From Klebsiella ornithinolytica NBRC 105727 = ATCC 31898 (GTDB taxonomy: Bacteria; Pseudomonadota; Gammaproteobacteria; Enterobacterales; Enterobacteriaceae): a stretch of 64,000 nt of DNA. Of this stretch, positions 28,661 to 43,596 are shown in pieces. Both the position numbers and the translations under genes were made by a program. Below the pieces are notes generated by a model. It did not search any database, was not told the DNA's origin, and saw only the letters and a program-made list of their open reading frames with translations. How positions within the stretch are numbered: the first letter of the stretch is position 1; each line of letters opens with the position of its first letter. The stretch covers positions 620,001-684,000 of the forward strand of contig NZ_BCYR01000002.1 in the NCBI RefSeq assembly GCF_001598295.1, in the 5' to 3' direction.

Positions 28661-30595
28661 TTATTTGTCGCCCAGTTGCTCTGACATGGTGTTACCCGGG
28701 TTTGGCGTACGCGGTTCATCGACCGGACGCGGCGCACTCGGGGTGCCATTGTTGCCAGAGTTATTGGTGCCGTTCGGATCTTCCCAGCCCGCAGGTGGGC
28801 GAACTTCGCGGCGAGCCATCAGGTCATCAATCTGCGGTGCGTCGATGGTCTCATATTTCATGAGCGCATCTTTCATCGAATGCAGGATGTCCATGTTGTC
28901 ATTCAGAATCTGACGAGCACGGTTGTAGTTGCGTTCAACCAGCGATTTCACTTCCTGGTCGATGATACGTGCAGTCTCATCGGACATATGTTTCGCTTTC
29001 GCAACGCTACGCCCCAGGAAAACTTCGCCCTCTTCTTCCGCATACAGCAGCGGACCGAGTTTGTCGGAGAAGCCCCACTGCGTCACCATGTTACGTGCCA
29101 GGTTCGTCGCGACTTTAATGTCGTTCGACGCACCGGTAGAAACATGTTCCACACCGTAGATAATCTCTTCCGCCAGACGACCGCCGTACAGGGTCGAAAT
29201 CTGGCTTTCCAGCTTCTGACGGCTGGCGCTGATAGCATCGCCTTCCGGCAGGAAGAAGGTCACACCCAGCGCACGACCGCGCGGAATAATCGTCACTTTG
29301 TGCACCGGATCGTGTTCCGGTACCAGGCGGCCGATAATCGCATGGCCCGCTTCGTGGTATGCGGTGGATTCTTTCTGCGCTTCCGTCATCACCATGGAGC
29401 GACGTTCCGCACCCATCATGATTTTGTCTTTCGCTTTTTCGAACTCGACCATCGATACCACGCGTTTGTTGCCACGGGCAGCAAACAGAGCGGCTTCGTT
29501 GACCAGGTTCGCCAGGTCAGCACCCGAGAAGCCCGGGGTACCGCGCGCAATGATTGCCGCGTCGATATCAGGCGACAACGGTACGCGACGCATGTGAACT
29601 TTCAGAATCTGTTCACGACCGCGGACATCCGGCAGCCCTACAACAACCTGACGGTCAAAACGGCCTGGACGCAGCAGCGCCGGGTCAAGTACGTCAGGAC
29701 GGTTGGTCGCCGCGATAACGATAATGCCTTCGTTACCTTCGAAGCCATCCATCTCAACCAGCATCTGGTTAAGCGTCTGTTCACGTTCATCGTGACCACC
29801 GCCAAGACCAGCGCCACGCTGGCGACCGACGGCGTCGATTTCATCGATGAAGATAATGCACGGTGCCGCTTTCTTGGCCTGTTCGAACATGTCACGCACA
29901 CGAGATGCGCCCACACCGACGAACATTTCAACGAAGTCAGAACCAGAAATGGTGAAGAATGGTACTTTCGCCTCACCGGCGATAGCTTTCGCCAGCAGCG
30001 TTTTACCGGTACCCGGAGGGCCGACCATCAGGACGCCTTTCGGGATTTTACCGCCCAGTTTCTGGAAGCGGCTCGGTTCACGCAGGTATTCAACCAGTTC
30101 ACCGACTTCCTCTTTCGCTTCGTCGCAACCGGCGACATCGGCAAAAGTGGTTTTGATCTGGTCTTCCGTCAGCATACGGGCTTTGCTTTTGCCGAAGGAC
30201 ATCGCGCCCTTTCCGCCGCCGCCCTGCATTTGCCGCATGAAGAAGATCCAGACGCCGATCAGCAACAGCATCGGGAACCAGGAAATAAAGATGGAAGCCA
30301 GCAGGCTCGGTTCTTCCGGCGGTTCGCCAACCACTTTGACGTTTTTCGTCAACAGGTTATCGAGCAGCTTCGGATCGTTGACCGGAATGTAAGTCGTGTA
30401 ACGGTTACTATCTTTCTTGGTAACGTTGATCTCACGTCCGTTGATACGCGCTTCGCGAACCTGGTCCTGGTTGACCTCTTGCAGGAAGGTTGAATAATCC
30501 ACCTTACGGCCATTAGACTCGCTGGGCCCAAAGCTCTGGAATACTGACATCAGCACAACGGCAATGACCAGCCAGAGTATTAGGTTTTTCGCCAT
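28661..30595 (-). CDS. ftsH: FtsH, membrane-bound ATP-dependent zinc metalloprotease
   Basis: The ATG at 30595 gives 644 residues ([10 protein letters not shown]), the E. coli protein; an upstream TTG at 30604 would add three. Two transmembrane segments (about 4-22 and 98-120) enclose a periplasmic domain. The AAA module has GPPGTGKT, the [13 protein letters not shown] pore loop and [10 protein letters not shown]. The zinc site is HEAGH near residue 414. FtsH degrades LpxC, sigma-32 and unassembled membrane proteins, so it controls LPS levels. It lies downstream of rlmE with a 99-base gap. Confidence 0.98.
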   Translation of the reverse strand: MAKNLILWLVIAVVLMSVFQSFGPSESNGRKVDYSTFLQEVNQDQVREARINGREINVTKKDSNRYTTYIPVNDPKLLDNLLTKNVKVVGEPPEEPSLLASIFISWFPMLLLIGVWIFFMRQMQGGGGKGAMSFGKSKARMLTEDQIKTTFADVAGCDEAKEEVGELVEYLREPSRFQKLGGKIPKGVLMVGPPGTGKTLLAKAIAGEAKVPFFTISGSDFVEMFVGVGASRVRDMFEQAKKAAPCIIFIDEIDAVGRQRGAGLGGGHDEREQTLNQMLVEMDGFEGNEGIIVIAATNRPDVLDPALLRPGRFDRQVVVGLPDVRGREQILKVHMRRVPLSPDIDAAIIARGTPGFSGADLANLVNEAALFAARGNKRVVSMVEFEKAKDKIMMGAERRSMVMTEAQKESTAYHEAGHAIIGRLVPEHDPVHKVTIIPRGRALGVTFFLPEGDAISASRQKLESQISTLYGGRLAEEIIYGVEHVSTGASNDIKVATNLARNMVTQWGFSDKLGPLLYAEEEGEVFLGRSVAKAKHMSDETARIIDQEVKSLVERNYNRARQILNDNMDILHSMKDALMKYETIDAPQIDDLMARREVRPPAGWEDPNGTNNSGNNGTPSAPRPVDEPRTPNPGNTMSEQLGDK

Positions 30596-30694
30596 GTCAC
30601 TCAAGGGATTAACCTCTTATTACAACTGTGTTAAAAACAGCGTCAGGATACTCTATATCCAGCGTCTTTCAAACTTTCGTTTGAAATCTACCGG

Positions 30695-31324
30695 TTATGG
30701 TTTACGCCCGGTCGCTACAATGTACACTTCACGCGAACGTGCGCGAGAAGAGTCCGGCTTACGAACTTTGACCTTCGTAAACAGGGAGCGAATTTCTCTT
30801 AGATACTCATCGAAACCTTCGCCCTGGAACACCTTCACTACAAAACTACCACCCGGCGCTAATACATCACGAGCCATTCCAAGCGCCAGCTCCACCAAAT
30901 ACATGGCCCGGGGAATATCCACCGCCGGTGTTCCACACATGTTTGGTGCCATATCGGACATGACAACCTGCACTTTACTGTCACCTACGCGTTCAAGTAA
31001 CGCTTTCAGAACTAATTCATCACGAAAGTCGCCCTGAAGGAAGTCCACACCAACGATTGGATCCATAGGTAAAAGATCGCAAGCGATGATGCGGCCGCTG
31101 TTTCCGATCTGCGTAACCGCATATTGCGACCAGCCACCGGGTGCAGCGCCGAGGTCAACAATGGTCATCCCCGGTTTAAAAATCTTGTCACTTTGCTGTA
31201 TTTCATCAAGTTTAAACCAGGCACGGGAACGTAACCCCTTTTTCTGTGCCTGTTGAACATATTTATCGCTAAAGTGTTCCTGAAGCCAGCGGCTTGAGCT
31301 GGCAGAACGCTTTTTACCTGTCAT
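30695..31324 (-). CDS. rlmE: RlmE (RrmJ/FtsJ), 23S rRNA 2'-O-methyltransferase
   Basis: The 209-residue protein has the E. coli length. The SAM-binding motif [12 protein letters not shown] lies near residue 57, and the K-D-K-E catalytic tetrad is visible in [30 protein letters not shown] and [10 protein letters not shown]. RlmE methylates U2552 of 23S rRNA in the late 50S subunit and is heat-inducible with ftsH in E. coli. It is divergent from yhbY, 124 bases away. Confidence 0.97.
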   Translation of the reverse strand: MTGKKRSASSSRWLQEHFSDKYVQQAQKKGLRSRAWFKLDEIQQSDKIFKPGMTIVDLGAAPGGWSQYAVTQIGNSGRIIACDLLPMDPIVGVDFLQGDFRDELVLKALLERVGDSKVQVVMSDMAPNMCGTPAVDIPRAMYLVELALGMARDVLAPGGSFVVKVFQGEGFDEYLREIRSLFTKVKVRKPDSSRARSREVYIVATGRKP

Positions 31325-31448
31325 TTAACATTCCCGTTTCGGGTTCATCATACTTTGCGACGTAAAAATCGACACGGTAGTTTGGCGATATATGGGAGAT
31401 GGCGGTAGAATGAACCGTTTTCAATCCCAACGTAAGCAAAAAAATACG

Positions 31449-31742
31449 ATGAATCTGAGTACTAAACAAAAACAGCACCTGAAAGGTCTGGCACATCCGC
31501 TCAAGCCAGTAGTTATGCTTGGCAACAATGGTTTGACCGAAGGGGTACTGGCCGAGATCGAACAAGCGTTAGAGCACCATGAGCTCATCAAGGTGAAAAT
31601 CGCATCGGAAGACCGCGAAACTAAAACCTTGATCGTGGAAGCTATCGTGCGCGAAACCGGCGCCTGTAACGTACAGGTCATCGGTAAAACGCTGGTCCTG
31701 TATCGCCCAACTAAAGAGCGTAAAATCTCGCTGCCACGCTAA
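31449..31742 (+). CDS. yhbY: YhbY, CRM-domain RNA-binding protein
   Basis: The ATG at 31449 gives 97 residues (MNLSTKQKQHLKGLAHPLKP), the E. coli length; an open frame from 31392 has no homology upstream. The whole protein is one CRM domain with the GxxG loop GNNGLT and the strand ELIKVKIASEDRETK. It associates with pre-50S particles in E. coli. It is convergent with greA across a terminator. Confidence 0.95.
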   Translation: MNLSTKQKQHLKGLAHPLKPVVMLGNNGLTEGVLAEIEQALEHHELIKVKIASEDRETKTLIVEAIVRETGACNVQVIGKTLVLYRPTKERKISLPR

Positions 31743-31828
31743 GAATATCCTGAATCTCGACACAACTTTGTGTAAAACGAGGGATTTCTACGGGTAGACG
31801 AGCAAAATGCCATGCTCCGGACGTTGAT

Positions 31829-31854
31829 AAAAGGCCGCTATGCGGCCTTTTTCC
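31829..31854. terminator. Bidirectional terminator between yhbY and greA
   Basis: AAGGCCGC and GCGGCCTT form a stem with a three-base loop, with A-runs before and T-runs after, between the two converging genes. Confidence 0.87.
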
Positions 31855-31894
31855 TTTCTTTACAATCCATCAACATGGTAGCGGGAAATACGGA

Positions 31895-32371
31895 TTAAAG
31901 GTACTCGACCTTGATAATTTCGTATTCTACTTCGCCGCCTGGTGTGCGGATTGTCACTACATCGTCCTGTTCTTTACCGATCAAACCACGGGCAATCGGT
32001 GAATTCACAGAGATCAGATTTTGCTTAAAATCAGCTTCATCATCACCCACGATGCGGTAAGTCTGTTCTTCATCGGTATCGAGGTTCAGGACCTTTACCG
32101 TTGCACCAAAAATCACCCGCCCGTTGTTCGGCATTTTGGTGATATCGATAACCTGTGCATTGGACAGCTTAGCTTCAATATCCTTAATACGGCCTTCGCA
32201 GAAACCTTGCTGCTCGCGGGCTGCGTGGTACTCAGCGTTCTCTTTCAGATCGCCATGTTCGCGCGCATCGGCAATAGCAGCGATGATTTCAGGACGACGA
32301 ACGGACTTCAGAAAATCCAGTTCTTCGCGAAGTTTTTCAGCACCACGTAAGGTCATCGGAATAGCTTGCAT
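31895..32371 (-). CDS. greA: GreA, transcript cleavage factor
   Basis: The 158-residue protein has the standard length. The N-terminal coiled coil carries the acidic tip residues in [22 protein letters not shown] (here given in two parts by function, tip Asp41/Glu44 equivalent), and the C-terminal FKBP-like domain ends [23 protein letters not shown]. GreA rescues backtracked RNA polymerase by stimulating transcript cleavage. Upstream, a stem GAACGG facing CCGTTC (32401-32418) lies in the leader, where E. coli makes the GraL sRNAs; I did not assign one here. It is divergent from dacB. Confidence 0.97.
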   Translation of the reverse strand: MQAIPMTLRGAEKLREELDFLKSVRRPEIIAAIADAREHGDLKENAEYHAAREQQGFCEGRIKDIEAKLSNAQVIDITKMPNNGRVIFGATVKVLNLDTDEEQTYRIVGDDEADFKQNLISVNSPIARGLIGKEQDDVVTIRTPGGEVEYEIIKVEYL

Positions 32372-32606
32372 TTGTTATACCTCTTTATCATTCCTTCATA
32401 GAACGGACGCCGCCGTTCCGCCACCAGTCAGGCCTTCAGCAGGACAGGAGCAAAAAGAAAACCAACCCGGAAAACATTCCCCAGGTCAGCAGCAATTTTC
32501 AATTTGATACGTATTTTACCCTGAAGTTCACTATGGGTCATCGTTTACTTTACAGGGTGTTGCACCGTAGTATGACGGCCTGGTTTCAGGTTGTTAGCGC
32601 GAGATT

Positions 32607-34040
32607 ATGCGATTTCCCAGATTTATCATCGGATTGACCGCCGGTATAGCGTTTAGCGCTCAGGCGGCGAACATTGACGAATATATCACCCAGCTGCCTG
32701 CGGGTGCCAACCTCGCCTTCATGGCGCAGAAGGTTGGCTCCCCGACGCCGGAGATAGATTTCCACAGTCAGCAGATGGCACTCCCCGCCAGTACCCAGAA
32801 GGTGATCACTGCGCTGGCTGCTCTGCTGCAGCTCGGGCCGAACTTTCGTTTTACCACCACGCTGGAAACCAAAGGCAGCCTTGATGGCGGCGTGCTAAAA
32901 GGCGACCTGATTGCCCGTTTTGGCGGCGATCCCACGCTGAAACGTCAGGATATTCGCAATATGGTGGCGACGCTAAAAAAAGCGGGCGTCCAGCGGATCG
33001 AGGGGAACGTGTTGATTGATACCTCGGTCTTCGCCAGTCATGACAAGGCCCCAGGCTGGCCGTGGAACGACATGACGCAATGCTTTAGCGCCCCGCCGGC
33101 GGCTGCTATCGTCGATCGTAACTGTTTTTCTATCTCACTTTATAGCGCGCAGAAACCTGGCGACCTGGCCTTTATTCGCGTCGCATCGTACTACCCGGTG
33201 ACGATGTTTAGCCAGGTAAGAACGCTGGCCCGCGGCTCCGCGGAGGCCCAGTATTGCGAACTCGACGTGGTGACCGGCGACCTGAACCGCTACACCCTGA
33301 CGGGTTGCCTGCCACAGCGTAGTGAGCCCTTACCGCTGGCTTTCGCCATTCAGGACGGCGCAAGCTATGCGGGGGTTATCCTGAAGTCCGAACTGACCCA
33401 GGCAGGGATTACCTATAGCGGGACGCTGCTGCGCCAGACTCTGGCGAACGATCCGGGAACCGTGCTGGCTACGACGCAATCAGCTCCGCTGCACGATCTC
33501 CTGCGAATCATGTTAAAAAAATCAGACAACATGATTGCGGACACCGTCTTTCGCACCATTGGTCACGCTCGTCTTGGCGTTCCAGGGACCTGGCGTGCCG
33601 GTTCGGATGCGGTGCGCCAGATCCTGCGTCAACAGGCCGGCATTGATCTAGGAAATACGATTATTGCCGACGGTTCCGGTCTGTCGCGGCATAACCTGAT
33701 TGCTCCGGCGACCATGATGCAGGTGCTGCAATATATCGCCCAGCACGATAATGAACTCAACTTCATCTCCATGCTGCCGCTAGCTGGCCACGATGGCTCG
33801 CTGCAGTATCGTGCAGGCCTGAATCAGGCTGGGGTCGATGGAAAAGTGTCGGCCAAAACCGGTTCTCTGCAGGGCGTTTACAACCTCGCAGGTTTCATCA
33901 CTGCCGCCAGCGGGCAAAAAATCGCCTTCGTACAATACTTATCAGGCTATGCGGTACCGCCTGCGGATCAGCGCAACCGCCGGATCCCGCTGGTACGCTT
34001 CGAGAGTCGCTTGTATAAGGATTTGTACCAGAACAACTAA
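32607..34040 (+). CDS. dacB: DacB (PBP4), D-alanyl-D-alanine carboxypeptidase/endopeptidase
   Basis: The 477-residue protein has a cleavable signal peptide ending AQA at residue 20. The catalytic motifs of class C low-molecular-weight PBPs are SxxK at 62-65 (ASTQK), SDN in KKSDNMIAD and KTG in SAKTGSLQG. It trims and cleaves peptidoglycan crosslinks in the periplasm. It is monocistronic with its own terminator and shares a 235-base divergent promoter region with greA. Confidence 0.97.
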   Translation: MRFPRFIIGLTAGIAFSAQAANIDEYITQLPAGANLAFMAQKVGSPTPEIDFHSQQMALPASTQKVITALAALLQLGPNFRFTTTLETKGSLDGGVLKGDLIARFGGDPTLKRQDIRNMVATLKKAGVQRIEGNVLIDTSVFASHDKAPGWPWNDMTQCFSAPPAAAIVDRNCFSISLYSAQKPGDLAFIRVASYYPVTMFSQVRTLARGSAEAQYCELDVVTGDLNRYTLTGCLPQRSEPLPLAFAIQDGASYAGVILKSELTQAGITYSGTLLRQTLANDPGTVLATTQSAPLHDLLRIMLKKSDNMIADTVFRTIGHARLGVPGTWRAGSDAVRQILRQQAGIDLGNTIIADGSGLSRHNLIAPATMMQVLQYIAQHDNELNFISMLPLAGHDGSLQYRAGLNQAGVDGKVSAKTGSLQGVYNLAGFITAASGQKIAFVQYLSGYAVPPADQRNRRIPLVRFESRLYKDLYQNN

Positions 34041-34044
34041 TACG

Positions 34045-34073
34045 AAAGGGCCGCATCAAATGCGGCCCTTTTT
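34045..34073 (+). terminator. Terminator of dacB
   Basis: AAAGGGCCGCA pairs with TGCGGCCCTTT across five bases and is followed by T. It starts 4 bases after the dacB stop. Confidence 0.9.
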
Positions 34074-34160
34074 AGTGCGCTCAGAACCGCTTCCCGGCAT
34101 ATCCCGGGCAGCAGTCCTGCCGTCGCCCCGATCGGCAATGTACCGGGGCACTCCAGCAGC

Positions 34161-35354
<1,194 letters not shown>

Positions 35355-36320
35355 TCATTCGCCTGAGCGGGGCAGCGGTACAACCGCTTCACGCTTACGT
35401 AAGCCACCCCAAAGACGGTGGCCTATGGCGGAATACATCGCGCCCGCAACCACGACAAACGCACCGAGATAACCTAACAGGTTTAACATCGGTCTGGCGA
35501 AAACATCGGGCCAGGCCAGTGATAATAAATCTGAAAAAAGCAGCGTAAACAATGGCGTTAAGGTAATCAACGCGCTCACCTGAGCTGCCTGCCAGCGCGC
35601 CATGGCTTCCGCCAGCGCACCGTAGCCTACCAGGGTATTTAACCCGCAGAAAATCAGGCACGCCAGTTGCCAGTTGCTTAACGCCAGAACTTGTGAGAGC
35701 GTCGCCAACGGCAGCAACGCTATCGTACATAAAGTGTACAGCAAAAAGAGGATCTGCTGTGACGCCAGGCGGCGTAATAACACCTTTTGCGCGACGCCGT
35801 AGCTGACCCAAACCGCAGCCGCTGCAACGCCAAAAATTACCCCCCACGTGTAATCCGTCAGGCGGGTAAAAATCTCAATCAGGCTGGTGTTAAAGAACAT
35901 CACCAGCCCGCAAATCAACATCAGCGCCCCCACAACCTGGGTACCGCGCATTTTCTCCTTAAGGATGAATACGCTGGCCACCATCATGCCGACCGGAGAT
36001 AGCTGTCCGATCACCTGAGAAGCCGTGGGGCTAAGATATTGCAGGGAAGAGCTGAACAGAATGAAGTTACCAAACAGGCCGCCCGTCGCAATGGCCAGTA
36101 GTACCAGCCAGCGCGGTTTGCGAAAGAGGCGCAGCGGCGGCAGTTTACCTCTGATAGCGAGGATTGTGCCAAGGCCGATACTTGCCATCAAAAAGCGATA
36201 AAACACCACCGTCGGCGGCGCCATCACTTCAAGAACCTGCTTCATTGCAATTGGCAACGCACCCCAGCACATCGCGGTGGTGAGGGCCAAAAGAATGCCA
36301 ATGCCGGCCTGCTGCTTCAT
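35355..36320 (-). CDS. yhbE: YhbE, EamA-family (DMT) transporter
   Basis: The 321-residue protein has ten predicted membrane segments in two EamA repeats, the first starting GILLALTTAMCWGALPIAMK and the second TWGVIFGVAAAAVWVSYGV. The conserved segment end LSPTASQVIGQLSPVGMMV is typical of drug/metabolite transporters. The substrate is unknown. It lies between rpmA and obgE as in E. coli, with a strong terminator between it and rpmA, so it may depend partly on read-through or a local promoter. Confidence 0.9.
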   Translation of the reverse strand: MKQQAGIGILLALTTAMCWGALPIAMKQVLEVMAPPTVVFYRFLMASIGLGTILAIRGKLPPLRLFRKPRWLVLLAIATGGLFGNFILFSSSLQYLSPTASQVIGQLSPVGMMVASVFILKEKMRGTQVVGALMLICGLVMFFNTSLIEIFTRLTDYTWGVIFGVAAAAVWVSYGVAQKVLLRRLASQQILFLLYTLCTIALLPLATLSQVLALSNWQLACLIFCGLNTLVGYGALAEAMARWQAAQVSALITLTPLFTLLFSDLLSLAWPDVFARPMLNLLGYLGAFVVVAGAMYSAIGHRLWGGLRKREAVVPLPRSGE

Positions 36321-36358
36321 ACCCGTTTTCCCTGCAGAAAAATATCCGGGATTCTAAT

Positions 36359-36390
36359 GTAAAAAGCCCCGCAACACGTTGCGGGGCTTT
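36359..36390 (-). terminator. Terminator between rpmA and yhbE
   Basis: On the minus strand AGCCCCGCAAC and TTGCGGGGCT form a stem of about ten pairs, followed by TTTTT. It should end most rplU-rpmA transcripts. Confidence 0.88.
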
Positions 36391-36415
36391 AATCCGTTAC
36401 CGGACCACGAAAAAC

Positions 36416-36673
<258 letters not shown>

Positions 36674-36692
36674 TTAAATCTCTCCTCAGGTC

Positions 36693-37049
<357 letters not shown>

Positions 37050-37264
37050 CTATAAATATTCACAATAGGGCGCGAATATTACGCAAAACGCGAGCCTTTG
37101 ACAAGAGCGATTAGCGATCAACGCAGAAAAAAAACACAACTTTCACGCTAACGTTTATCTATGGCAATTTTTCAGTACAATCATAGCTTCGTTTAATTCT
37201 ATCTTAATCCTTCTGTGAACCCACCTGGATTCGCGGTAACAGGACATGTGGCCCGGCTTTTGCG

Positions 37265-38236
37265 ATGAATTTAGAAAAAATCAATGAGTTAACCGCGCAG
37301 GATATGGCGGGTGTCAATGCGACAATCCTTGAGCAACTTGACTCAGATGTTCAGCTTATCAATCAATTAGGCTATTACATCGTTAGCGGAGGCGGTAAAC
37401 GTATTCGTCCGATGATTGCGGTTCTTGCCGCCCGGGCAGTGGGTTACCAGGGCGACGCGCACGTCACTATTGCCGCACTGATCGAATTTATTCATACCGC
37501 CACCTTGCTGCATGATGATGTCGTTGATGAATCCGATATGCGCCGCGGCAAGGCGACGGCAAACGCCGCTTTTGGCAACGCAGCCAGCGTGCTGGTTGGT
37601 GATTTTATCTATACCCGCTCTTTCCAGATGATGACCAGCCTCGGCTCGTTAAAAGTGCTGGAAGTGATGTCTAAAGCCGTTAACGTCATTGCCGAAGGCG
37701 AAGTGCTGCAGCTGATGAACGTCAACGACCCGGATATCACTGAAGAAAACTATATGCGGGTCATCTACAGCAAAACAGCCCGTCTGTTTGAAGCCGCCGC
37801 ACAGTGCTCAGGCATCCTGGCCGGTTGTACCGCCGAACAGGAGCAAGCGCTTCAGGACTATGGTCGTTATCTCGGCACGGCATTCCAGCTGATCGACGAT
37901 TTACTGGACTACAGCTCTGATGGCGAACGTCTCGGCAAAAACGTGGGTGATGACCTGAACGAAGGCAAACCGACTTTACCGTTATTGCATGCCATGCGTC
38001 ATGGCACTCCAGAGCAGTCAGCGATGATTCGCGGAGCGATTGAACAAGGCAACGGGCGTCACCTTCTCGACGCGGTTCTCGAGACGATGGCGGCCTGCGG
38101 CTCACTGGAATGGACCCGTAAACGCGCGGAAGAAGAAGCGGACAAAGCCATTGCCGTGCTTCAGGTCTTACCGGATTCCCCGTGGCGTGAAGCGCTTATC
38201 GGTCTTGCCCATATTGCGGTTCAACGCGACCACTGA
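37265..38236 (+). CDS. ispB: IspB, octaprenyl diphosphate synthase
   Basis: The 323-residue protein has the E. coli length. The first aspartate-rich motif is DDVVD at residues 84-88 (LLHDDVVDESDMRRGKAT) and the second is LIDDLLD near residue 210. It adds isoprene units to farnesyl diphosphate to make the C40 side chain of ubiquinone-8 and menaquinone-8, so it feeds the UbiTUV pathway seen earlier in the window. Confidence 0.97.
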   Translation: MNLEKINELTAQDMAGVNATILEQLDSDVQLINQLGYYIVSGGGKRIRPMIAVLAARAVGYQGDAHVTIAALIEFIHTATLLHDDVVDESDMRRGKATANAAFGNAASVLVGDFIYTRSFQMMTSLGSLKVLEVMSKAVNVIAEGEVLQLMNVNDPDITEENYMRVIYSKTARLFEAAAQCSGILAGCTAEQEQALQDYGRYLGTAFQLIDDLLDYSSDGERLGKNVGDDLNEGKPTLPLLHAMRHGTPEQSAMIRGAIEQGNGRHLLDAVLETMAACGSLEWTRKRAEEEADKAIAVLQVLPDSPWREALIGLAHIAVQRDH

Positions 38237-38438
38237 TCTCCCCCTGCCCCGTTCCCGCGCCTGTCGCGGGAACGCCCCACAAAGTTCCAGTAAAATCCAT
38301 ATATCGCCTTGCCTCCTGGTATATTCCGAATGTAAAGACACCTTACAAGAACTTGTTAGAACTTAATTAAACCTGGGAGTATAGTCATTCCGTTGCTCAT
38401 ATATCAGGCAATTGGGATCATCACCACCAGGAGAATTT

Positions 38439-38711
38439 ATGGAAAAGTTCATCGACTGGCATCCGGCAGATATCATTGCTGGATTGCGCAAAAAAGGGAC
38501 GTCGCTGGCAGCGGAGTCGCGGCGTAACGGCTTGAGTTCTTCAACGCTGGCGAATGCATTGACCCGGCCGTGGCCAAAAGGTGAGCTGATTATTGCTCAT
38601 GCGCTGGATACCAAACCGTGGATTATCTGGCCCTCACGCTATCATGACCCGGTGACGCATCAGTTTATCGACAGAACGCAAATGATACGTCAGAAGAAAG
38701 AGAGCCAATGA
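38439..38711 (+). CDS. sfsB: SfsB (Nlp), Ner-like DNA-binding regulator
   Basis: The ATG at 38439, after CAGGAGAATTT, gives 90 residues (E. coli 92). The product is a single lambda-repressor-like helix-turn-helix domain of the phage Ner type (DWHPADIIAGLRKKGTSLA, then SSSTLANALTRPWPKGE). E. coli SfsB affects maltose-gene expression. The last residues differ from E. coli. It is convergent with murA. Confidence 0.93.
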   Translation: MEKFIDWHPADIIAGLRKKGTSLAAESRRNGLSSSTLANALTRPWPKGELIIAHALDTKPWIIWPSRYHDPVTHQFIDRTQMIRQKKESQ

Positions 38712-38741
38712 AAGCGGTTCGCTGAGTCAACAGAACGGAAT

Positions 38742-38779
38742 AAAAAAACAGCCCCCTGACACACGTCAAGGGGCTGTTA
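38742..38779. terminator. Bidirectional terminator between sfsB and murA
   Basis: ACAGCCCC and GGGGCTGT form the core of a longer stem (with TTGAC/GTCA extension) with an A-run on one side; read on the minus strand it ends in seven T. Confidence 0.88.
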
Positions 38780-38790
38780 TCACGACAGAG

Positions 38791-40065
<1,275 letters not shown>

Positions 40066-40104
40066 TTAAGAATTCACATACGCTGCGGGGAACATCCCTG
40101 CAGC

Positions 40105-40359
40105 TTAAAAGCCGTTGAGTTTGCGGTCCCGGGCCCATTCTTGCGGGGTAAATGCTTTGATCGACAGAGCATGAATGCGGTTGTCGGCAATGTATTCCAT
40201 CAGCGGAGCGTAGACAGCCTGCTGTTTCTTTACCCGGCTCATGCCGTCAAACATCTCACCCACAGCAATAACCTGAAAGTGACTGCCATCGCCAGAGACG
40301 TGGACTTCCTGAAGGGAGAGTGCGTTCATCAGCACGGTCTGAATTTCATGATTTTCCAT
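40105..40359 (-). CDS. ibaG: IbaG (YrbA), BolA-family protein
   Basis: The ATG at 40359 gives 84 residues ([20 protein letters not shown]), the E. coli length. The BolA fold has the class helix-turn-helix-like stretch [17 protein letters not shown] and the conserved cluster-ligand histidine region. IbaG binds an iron-sulfur cluster with monothiol glutaredoxin and is linked to acid resistance. It lies upstream of murA in the same direction. Confidence 0.95.
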   Translation of the reverse strand: MENHEIQTVLMNALSLQEVHVSGDGSHFQVIAVGEMFDGMSRVKKQQAVYAPLMEYIADNRIHALSIKAFTPQEWARDRKLNGF

Positions 40360-40430
40360 GGGTTCAAATTTTATCTGGTAGTGAAAATAGCCCAACATCT
40401 TAGAGGAAAGTGGCGCGGTCTTAAATAAGC

Positions 40431-40463
40431 AAAAAGCCCCATCGAAGATATTGATGGGGCTTT
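40431..40463 (-). terminator. Terminator of the mla operon
   Basis: On the minus strand AAAGCCCCATC and GATGGGGCTTT pair across nine bases and end in TTTTT. It lies between mlaB and ibaG. Confidence 0.88.
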
Positions 40464-40495
40464 CAGGATAACCTCAGCAGTAACGCACTGAAAAA

Positions 40496-40786
40496 CTATG
40501 GGATCATATCGGCGGGAAGGTTGTAAAGACTGGCTAAAGTTTGCAGGTTGTCGCTCTTACCAATCAGTTTCGCCTCCCGGCCCTGGTGGCGAATTAACGC
40601 CACAAAGTGCATCAGCAGCGCCAGGCCGGCGGTATCCACCCGGGTTAGTGCGCTCAGGTCGATAGTCGACACGCCATCGGTCGCCTGCGCACGGGCTTCC
40701 CAGAGCGGGACCAGCAGATCCTGGTCCAGCTCCCCGTGCAGCGCCAGTCGCTCGCCGTCGCGAGTCCAGCTCAGCTGCCCGGTCAT
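40496..40786 (-). CDS. mlaB: MlaB, STAS-domain subunit of the MlaFEDB transporter
   Basis: The 96-residue protein is a STAS domain with the signature TIDLSALTRVDTAGLALLMHF. It binds MlaF in the cytoplasm and is needed for complex assembly. The N-terminal 50 residues are more diverged from E. coli than the rest of the operon. Its ATG overlaps the mlaC stop by one base (TAATG), so translation is coupled. Confidence 0.95.
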   Translation of the reverse strand: MTGQLSWTRDGERLALHGELDQDLLVPLWEARAQATDGVSTIDLSALTRVDTAGLALLMHFVALIRHQGREAKLIGKSDNLQTLASLYNLPADMIP

Positions 40787-41421
40787 TATTTTTTCTGTTC
40801 CAGAGTGATCGGCTGCGCGGAGATCGCCTTCAGTTGCGCGGTCAGACCATCAACGCCTTTGGTGCGCAGCAGATCGCTCCACTCGTTTTGTTTGGTGGTG
40901 ATCATGCTCACCCCTTCGGCAATCATATCGTAAGCCTGCCAGTTACCGGTCTGGGTGTTTTTACGCCACTGGAAATCCAGGCGTACCGGAGGGCGGCCAT
41001 TGGGATCGACGATCGTCACGCGAATAGGGACGATCGTTGCATCGCCCAGCGGTTGTTCCGGAGCAATCTGGTAAGTTTGACCATGGTACATAGCCAGCGC
41101 CTGGCCGTAGGCCTGCTTCAGGTATTCACGGAAGGCGACAAAGTAGGCTTCGCGCTGCGCCGGGGTCGCATCTTTATAATACCGGCCCAGAACCAGCGCG
41201 CCGGCATACTTCACCTGGACATACGGCATCAGCTCCTGGTCAACGATATCACGCAGATAGTTCGGGTTAGCCTGAATCTTCGACTGTTCATTTTTCAGAC
41301 GATCGAAGGTCTTCTGCGCCGCTTCGTTCATCAGCTTATAGGGGTTGGACTGATCCGCCGCCGTAGCAGCCGTCAAGGGAGCAATCACCAGCATGGCGAT
41401 CATCAATAAACGTTTAAACAT
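40786..41421 (-). CDS. mlaC: MlaC, periplasmic phospholipid-binding protein
   Basis: The 211-residue protein has a signal peptide ([21 protein letters not shown], cleavage after Ala21) and the MlaC/Ttg2D fold with [21 protein letters not shown] and ILNEW-type C-terminal helix ([19 protein letters not shown]). It shuttles phospholipids between the outer-membrane MlaA complex and the inner-membrane MlaFEDB complex. It is 18 bases downstream of mlaD. Confidence 0.96.
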   Translation of the reverse strand: MFKRLLMIAMLVIAPLTAATAADQSNPYKLMNEAAQKTFDRLKNEQSKIQANPNYLRDIVDQELMPYVQVKYAGALVLGRYYKDATPAQREAYFVAFREYLKQAYGQALAMYHGQTYQIAPEQPLGDATIVPIRVTIVDPNGRPPVRLDFQWRKNTQTGNWQAYDMIAEGVSMITTKQNEWSDLLRTKGVDGLTAQLKAISAQPITLEQKK

Positions 41422-41439
41422 AGGGTGTCTCTCCTGAAA

Positions 41440-41991
41440 TTAATGCGTCGTGGCGGCCGGTGGCGTGGCGTCAGTATGACTCTCTGTCGCTGCCGAATCA
41501 TCGCCAGAATTCTTATTGTCACTGCCCTTACTGCTATAAAGGAACTGACCAATCAGGTCTTCCAGAACCATGGCTGACTTGGTGTCCTGAATAGTGCTGC
41601 CATCTTTAAGGATAGACGTCCCCAGTTCCGGATCGTCGAAACCGATATTCAGCGCCAGGTACTGTTCTCCCAGCAGGCCTGAGGTACGAATAGCCAGCGA
41701 GCTGGAATCAGGAATATGGTTGTAGCTCTCATCAATATCGAGCGCAACGCGCGGCAGGTAGGTTTTCGGGTCAAGCGTAATATCCGCAACCCGGCCCACG
41801 ACCACACCGCCAATGCGGACCGGAGAACGCGCCTTCAGCCCACCAATATTGTCAAAGGTCGCATAGATACGGTACGTCGGTTCGGTACGTAAAGAGGTCA
41901 CGTTGGCGGCTTTGAGACAGACAAACAGCGCAGCCAGCAACGCAACCAGTAAGAACACACCTACCCAGATTTCACTTTTTTTCGTTTGCAT
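41440..41991 (-). CDS. mlaD: MlaD, MCE-domain membrane subunit
   Basis: The ATG at 41991 gives 183 residues (MQTKKSEIWVGVFLLVALLA), the E. coli length. One N-terminal transmembrane segment (about 8-27) is followed by the MCE domain (DNIGGLKARSPVRIGGVVVG) and a low-complexity Ser/Asp/Thr-rich tail. It forms the hexameric periplasmic ring of the transporter. Its start is 4 bases after the mlaE stop. Confidence 0.96.
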   Translation of the reverse strand: MQTKKSEIWVGVFLLVALLAALFVCLKAANVTSLRTEPTYRIYATFDNIGGLKARSPVRIGGVVVGRVADITLDPKTYLPRVALDIDESYNHIPDSSSLAIRTSGLLGEQYLALNIGFDDPELGTSILKDGSTIQDTKSAMVLEDLIGQFLYSSKGSDNKNSGDDSAATESHTDATPPAATTH

Positions 41992-41995
41992 GAAC

Positions 41996-43596
<1,601 letters not shown>

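Noticed and set aside
28880-30493. A 537-codon open frame on the plus strand opposite ftsH
   Set aside because: Antisense shadow of ftsH; long shadows are common in genes with strong codon bias.
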